A stretch of DNA of 64,000 bases, taken from the NCBI GenBank assembly GCA_947172415.1, contig OX359192.1, forward strand, positions 6,744,401-6,808,400, read 5' to 3'. The stretch comes from Chondrosia reniformis. Taxonomy: Eukaryota; Porifera; Demospongiae; Chondrillida; Chondrillidae. Numbering within the stretch: position 1 is the first letter of the stretch; every line of letters begins with the position of its first letter. Positions 58,876 to 64,000 of the stretch are shown piece after piece. The position numbers and the translations under genes were made by a program. Below the pieces are notes generated by a model. It was not told where the DNA came from. It saw only the letters and a program-made list of their open reading frames with translations, and ran no database searches.

Positions 58876-61800
58876 TTAATGGGAACTGCCAAACTTTGCT
58901 TCAGTAGCAGCTTGTAGGTGTTCCATAAAGTCCTATACAAGATAATAACAGCTATTGATATCAGAGAGTACAGTAGTACTCTCTAAGTAGGAATGGCCTA
59001 TATCAAGTAAGTATGGACTATTGATAACCACAGGAAGTTTGGAAAAGCTGCATATCTACATAGTGAGCTTGAGATTATGTGAGGAATGAGGAATCACGTT
59101 AGACTTACTGCGTTGTAGATGTAATCATCACAGCAGTAGCACCAAATGGACAGGTCTGCGTAGGAGAGCACTAAAGGGTGGTGGGTCTGTCTGTAGTGGT
59201 CCACCATATGCTCCTTGACATATCTGCTGCAGTGGACCTGAGAAGGGCAACAGATACGGAGCAAATCTTAATCTAAACATGAATTCTCTAACACACCATT
59301 TTTGTACATGCTATATACATCTACATTAGAGTAAGAGGCCCATATCTAGTGAGAGCTTTGGATGAGGATACAAGAATTTTCTCCTATTTCTCTTCTTCTC
59401 CACTGGGCCAGACAGCTGTTTCTGAGAATTTCACCCTTCATCAGTGACTCTGGGAGGGAATCTTTGTCTTTTTCTTGATCTTTTGTGAGTCCATGCACAT
59501 CTGCAGACTAGTATGTACGTATAGTAAGCAAACAGCAAGTCTCACCTCGTAGCAGGAGAGACAAACCCAATTCTCCCCCACATTCCCGCACTCCATGCAT
59601 GGAGCCTTGGCATTGAGGCCCTCAGGTGGGAGGGGCTTCAGTCCAGCAGTGGTGTGGTCACAGTAAGCTCTGGGATACACGGCATGCATGGTGGTCTGTA
59701 GAATAGAACTGTGTTCTATCAGCCACACCCTTTCACTCTCTCAGCCACACCCTTTCACTCTCGGCCACACCCTTTCACTCTCGGCCACACCCTTTCACTC
59801 TCGGCCACACCCTTTCACTCTCGGCCACACCCTTTCACTCTCGGCCACACCCTTTCACTCTCGGCCACACCCTTTCACTCTCGGCCACACCCTTTCACTC
59901 TCGGCCACACCCTTTCACTCTCGGCCACACCCTTTCACTCTCGGTCACACTTCTTTACATGGTCTGTAGTTCTTACGTGTCCCTCTGATTCCAAATTTGA
60001 TATTACTGCTCTGTCTTTGTTTGAGAGGTGAGAATCCACTACTGCCTGAGAGTCAGCAAGAGAACTGTACACAGCCTACAAACATATAAGCACTATAAAT
60101 GTTGCCTTCTGAGATGCACTGAATAAAACAATTTCTTACTCCAAACTTCTCATTGTCTTCCATAATCTTTCTATCCATTTCAGCTAATTCCTTTCCACCT
60201 CCTCCTGTTGCCCCAACCAGGGGCTTTACCAGTGCTGCACTTCCACTAGCTCCATCCTCTATCTTCTCTTTCAAGCTATGAGATTTAGGGTCCTCTTTAG
60301 GCGTAAGGGAGGTCAAGCATCTCCAATACTTGCTGTGTGTGTTGATGGCATTATTGATGGAGTCCAGTGCTCCGCTGCTGGGCACACCTGTGTCCTCCCA
60401 GCGAGGAAGGGGATCTCCCAAAAGAGAACCAGCAATGGCACACATGGAACTTGAGATGGATGTCAAATTATATCCACCCTGTATCAGATACACAAAACAC
60501 AACTTCCAGTTGAATGTATCTCACGTACATGACTGTATCATTATTACTGTATATACGTATGAACCACAGTCTGTCACATACCTCAAGTACAACCACCACA
60601 CGTCCATTAGCCAAACTCTTGAGTAGGTGTGTCATATGGGCATAACCAGTTGGAGTTATGCAACAATTACCTATGGGATCTCCCCTTGCAGCATCTAATC
60701 CACTAGCTACCATCACCAGATCTGGGTTGAACTGCAATGGCAGAAACATTACATTTTTGATAGTTGTGGTTTTGTTATCACATGTCATTGACATGCATGA
60801 CATATTGGTAAGACCTGGGCATGTTACATCAGATGTGTAACAAAAGGAGCTCACTTCATAGGCAACTGGCATGAGGAGCTTGTGAAAAGTAGCCATGTAG
60901 TCATCATCTCCCTTTGAGAACTGGAATTGGGACAAAAACATATCATCACAGAGTAGTAAGTAGTATAAAGTACATATACATAAGCCTGATCAAATACTGA
61001 CAACTGAATTTAATCAATAAAGTGTTTAACTCCTTCTATTTAACCAGGATTCAGCTCGTATCAACATTTGTACCTGATTCCAGGCCACATTAATGTTGTA
61101 TCCTTCTCCCCTTCCTCTTCCTACATAGGTGAAGTTGGCGTCAGGTTCCCCGGGATAGAAGAACCCATTCTGGTAGCAGTGTATGGAGAAGTACAGGACT
61201 GACGGGTCCTCATAAAACATATTTTGGATTCCGTTGCCATGGTGCACATCCCAGTCCACTATCAAAACTCTGTACAGTAAAATAGAGTCAAATTAGTACA
61301 TGACCAAGTTCATGACAGTGTTTCAAGAAGTGAGGATGTGCTACAGAAGAACATGACTAGTACATGGGATTCGCAGAAGATCAAGATAGAGAAAAGACAA
61401 AGACTCCCAGGATCACTGATGAAGGGTGGAATTCCCAGAAACGGCTGTCTGACCCAGTGGAGAATAAGATGAAAGAAGGGATAAGAAGGAAGAAAAGACT
61501 CCTGTATCCTCATCCAAAAGCTCTCTTCAGGTTTAGTTCCCCTATAGGCTCTTTTACAGAATAGGCATATAGCATGTAGGAAAATGGTATCTTAGATTTT
61601 TCATGGTGTTGACCCTTTACACGGCTAGCCAGTGAGTTGTGCATAAAATGTTACATATGACAAGAGACAACTATAAAACATTTGTTTACATACTTTTTGA
61701 CATTAAACTTCTTTTGAACATGCTTCACAGCAATGGGCACATGGTTGAATATACAGAACCCTTGTGGGCAGTTTCTCTCAGCGTGGTGCCCTGGAGGCCT

Positions 61801-62900
61801 AGTGACTGCAATTCCATTGCTGATCTGCAAGGGTTTGGAGAAACTACATGTAAGGTGCGGCATCTGTCCGAAATAATAGGACTCCACACACTTTGTATTT
61901 TCTAATAACCCGGGTAATAAGAGATCTGTGTACATATACGTAATTTGGTATGCAAGCTTGTACTTCATTATTTGTTTGTTGAACCAAAAATCAAAGAATT
62001 TTCAAACATCTATGTCTGAGATCTGGTGTCCGAATTTACATGGTGTTTGAAATATGATGCCACACCCTATACACTGTATATGGGTTGTGAGACCTAGTGG
62101 AGTAGACACGTAAGAGAATATATGTTAAATATGATGTGTCTACCTTTCCAGTCACTACTGCTTCTGTTAATTCCACAACACAGCCAGCTGCCAATGTGCT
62201 AGTTGAAAAGGTCTCCTTTAAAAATACAATGAACATCAGTACTATCTATTTGAACATAGTATCAATATATAGCATTTACTTTATGAAGATATATTGAATC
62301 AAACTGTGTCGCAATATCTTCAAGGGAATCCTTAAGAGATAGCTCTGAGAGGAGACGCCAGTGTTCCTCACTGTAGCAGAGGATTGTGAGAGTAGACATG
62401 TAATATTTATACACTGCCTTCATTCCAGGCCAGCAGTAGGTGGGAACGCACCTGTGGACATACAGCACTTCTTCCTTTGTAATATCCCGAGACTGTCAAC
62501 AGATAATAAACATTACATCTGCAAACTGCACACAAACACATCTAAACATTCTTGTTTCTTATTGCTTCTCACCTTGATTCTAGTGCATCTCTCTGTGTAT
62601 CCTCCTTCCTTTAGTGCGTCCCAAATACGTGTAATCCTGTCTGGAGTTTCTGGATGGTTTGGGCTGCAATATATTAAACGATATAGCTAGTAGGTGGAAT
62701 GGCCGTAGTTATATCGGACCTCACTCTTCTAAACAACAGTGCTTCTTCATACCCTCGTCAAACACAAGCCCGGTGCAGTTCTTTGATAAATTCTACAGAA
62801 TGAGAGGGCGAGGATTAAGCAACAAATGCAGCATATAATATATCACACTAACCATGCACTCTAGCTGTTTCTGGACACTCTCCACAGACTGTTCTGACAT
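58876..62900 (-). CDS. HDAC6-like: HDAC6-like class IIb deacetylase, single catalytic domain plus ZnF-UBP
   Basis: This is a zinc-dependent lysine deacetylase. Predicted exons from the 5' end: 62853-62900, 62725-62792, 62573-62663, 62452-62492, 62281-62373, ~62147-62217, ~61690-61826, ~61072-61270, ~60862-60922, ~60582-60733, ~60139-60479, ~59978-60077, ~59546-59698, ~59108-59240, 58876-58937. The catalytic domain opens [13 protein letters not shown] and [11 protein letters not shown]. It has [51 protein letters not shown] and [10 protein letters not shown], so both active-site His, the zinc ligands and the Tyr are present (GFDA is GLDA). After a linker comes a Zn[53 protein letters not shown]. 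Vertebrate HDAC6 has two catalytic domains; only one is seen here. Residue ATG 62900 is directly before the domain. Confidence 0.9.
59280..59495. mobile_element. Dispersed element, copy E (HDAC6-like intron)
   Basis: Begins TCTCTAACACACCATTTTTG, continues TGGATGAGGATACAAGAATT, CTTCTCCACTGGGCCAGACA and TTCATCAGTGACTCTGGGAG, and ends near TTGATCTTTTGTGAGTCCAT. Near full length. Confidence 0.85.
59721..59950. repeat. 20-bp minisatellite in an HDAC6-like intron
   Basis: Eleven head-to-tail copies of a 20-bp unit (CCACACCCTTTCACTCTCGG) occur; most interior copies are identical, with a degenerate copy at the end. It lies in the intron between the linker exon and the ZnF-UBP exon. The open plus-strand frames across it are artefacts of the repeat period. 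Confidence 0.95.
61365..61615. mobile_element. Dispersed element, copy F (inverted, HDAC6-like intron)
   Basis: This copy is in the opposite orientation to the others: AGACTCCCAGGATCACTGAT, then CCCAGAAACGGCTGTCTGAC, GACTCCTGTATCCTCATCCA and CCTATAGGCTCTTTTACAGA. It extends into AGCATGTAGGAAAATGGTAT, a tail also seen alone at 21050-21095. Confidence 0.85.
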
Positions 62901-63528
62901 CTTATCGCTAATAAGGGCAGGTATAGCAGAACAGAAATGATCTACCTTTTAAACGTAAATAATTACTGACTCATATGAGGGAAATCCCCTCAACTGACGA
63001 CTTATGAATTGTTAGAGAAATTGCGTAATACTATATATGGCCGATCGTTAGTCATGACGCTATTGGCGGATCACGTAAGAGCAACCGTCTATCTTAAGTA
63101 TATTCATGACCAGCTGTGGTTACTATTTATAGACCTTCTATATTTAGCGAATGACATTTAGCCTTCAAATTTACTTAGTAACCCTGCATACCATATGACT
63201 AGATTTAGACATTACAGCAACTGTTTTAGGCAAACCCACCCAACATGTCACTTTACATTGCCTAGCAACATGCACCAACATTGGGCTCATAAATTTAACC
63301 TGTTGTTAACAATGTACACAATAAATTTACATGATGAGAAATGAAAAATAGTTCACTAATATAAAAACATGGCTTAATTTAGTCAAACTTGGTTCAAGAT
63401 GAGTTTACAATATACAGAATGAGGTATATAATAACTTAGGAATAGAGAACACATGTTAGGGTACACAATATGGATGTCTGTGTTTGAAAGAACAAAAAAT
63501 GAAGATGATAATTATCAAATTGAGCAAT
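62901..63528. other. Intergenic region between PDCD10 and the HDAC6-like gene
   Basis: The 628 bp between the PDCD10 stop and the HDAC6-like start are AT-rich. I see no coding frame. It must hold the PDCD10 3' UTR and the HDAC promoter. Confidence 0.5.
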
Positions 63529-64000
63529 TTAAGAATCCATTGAAAGGAAAAAAGCTAACAATGTGTTAGTCTGGTTAATAAGACGGTTGGCACTGACATA
63601 GACACTATCTGACTGCTCCTCTCTAAAGTACCGTTTCAGAGTATCACTAAAACTCTTTGAACTTTTAACAAAAATTCTTTTGTGGTTTTCAAATGCCTTT
63701 TTACATTCCCTCAGTTTTGGAATGGTTCCCTGGTGTTTCTTCATTACTTCATTGAGAGCCTCTAAAAGCTCTCTTATAGCAGAAGCTATGTCTTTAATGG
63801 TTTGCAAGAATCTCGATCTATCCTTTATCTGGTCTGGGATGAGACTGAGAATGTTTTTAAGATTCTGTGCCTTTTGATTGAGCGCTACAAATTCAGGTTC
63901 TTGTCTCGTTAAATAGAATTCCCGATCGTGGCAGGCTAGTCTCAAAAGTGTCTCTGAGACGTCTAAACTGATACCTTCCGATTCAAGAATACCAGCAACA
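63529..64000 (-). CDS. PDCD10: PDCD10/CCM3, 3' part (5' end outside window)
   Basis: This is an adaptor of STRIPAK/GCKIII kinase complexes. The frame is open to the window edge and ends with TAA at 63529-63531. Visible: VSETLLRLACHDREFYL, RQEPEFVALNQKAQNLKNIL, then SLIPDQIKDRSRFLQTIKDI and ASAIRELLEALNEVMKKHQG, and the FAT-homology end FVKSSKSFSDTLKRYF plus VYVSANRLINQTNTLL. These match human PDCD10 (FLQTIKDIASAIKELL, YSKSFSDTLKTYF, FVSANRLIHQTNLIL). The C-terminus is close to the human length. The N-terminal dimerisation half lies beyond base 64000. Confidence 0.96.
   Translation of the reverse strand, partial: VAGILESEGISLDVSETLLRLACHDREFYLTRQEPEFVALNQKAQNLKNILSLIPDQIKDRSRFLQTIKDIASAIRELLEALNEVMKKHQGTIPKLRECKKAFENHKRIFVKSSKSFSDTLKRYFREEQSDSVYVSANRLINQTNTLLAFFLSMDS

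Noticed and set aside
59688..60031. Two overlapping plus-strand frames of repeated [16 protein letters not shown] sequence.
   Set aside because: They follow from the 20-bp minisatellite, and the true exons there are on the minus strand (HDAC6-like).

Overview
The window looks like nuclear DNA of an early-branching, non-bilaterian-type animal, most likely a sponge. This is an inference from compact gene spacing, many short AT-rich introns, animal-specific genes (USP22, FOX, XPO6, PDCD10, MYO-like) and moderate divergence from vertebrate orthologues. No species assignment is possible from sequence alone. All gene models below were built by hand from reading frames, GT-AG (and two GC-AG) splice sites, phase continuity and remembered family signatures. 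Exon edges are therefore predictions.

Layout. 1-5.7 kb, plus strand: the last exon of a xylosyltransferase, a complete 11-exon USP22-type SAGA deubiquitinase, and a complete 5-exon MEAF6 (histone acetyltransferase subunit). 6.0-23.7 kb, minus strand: about 20 exons of a highly divergent unconventional myosin with altered P-loop, one IQ motif and an SH3-like tail; a probable 5' UTR exon lies near 24.8 kb. 25.4-26.1 kb, minus: an intronless forkhead gene with a C-terminal eh1-like motif. It is divergent to the plus-strand TSEN54 gene (26.4-44.9 kb, 12 exons), which carries a 15-nt microexon, a GC-AG intron and a 7-kb intron holding a 16-17-bp minisatellite. 45.3-46.8 kb, minus: a small secreted cysteine-rich protein that I do not recognise. 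47.4-53.7 kb, minus: exportin-6 (XPO6), one of whose introns is almost wholly a minisatellite. 54.1-54.9 kb, minus: intronless ECHDC3. 55.4-56.5 kb, minus: an intronless two-pass membrane protein, head-to-head (about 100 bp) with plus-strand MLST8 (56.6-58.8 kb). 58.9-62.9 kb, minus: an HDAC6-like deacetylase with one catalytic domain plus a ZnF-UBP, tail-to-tail with MLST8 (75 bp apart). 63.5-64.0 kb, minus: the 3' part of PDCD10.

The genes are mainly conserved housekeeping and regulatory genes and do not form one pathway, though USP22 and MEAF6, both chromatin coactivator subunits, are neighbours. The less ordinary content is the divergent myosin, the secreted Cys-rich protein with an internal repeat, the single-domain HDAC6-like architecture, the minisatellite intron, the two GC-AG introns, and several dispersed repeat families: a ~250-bp element in about six copies, a tRNA-derived SINE-like pair, hairpin elements and a short TIR element.
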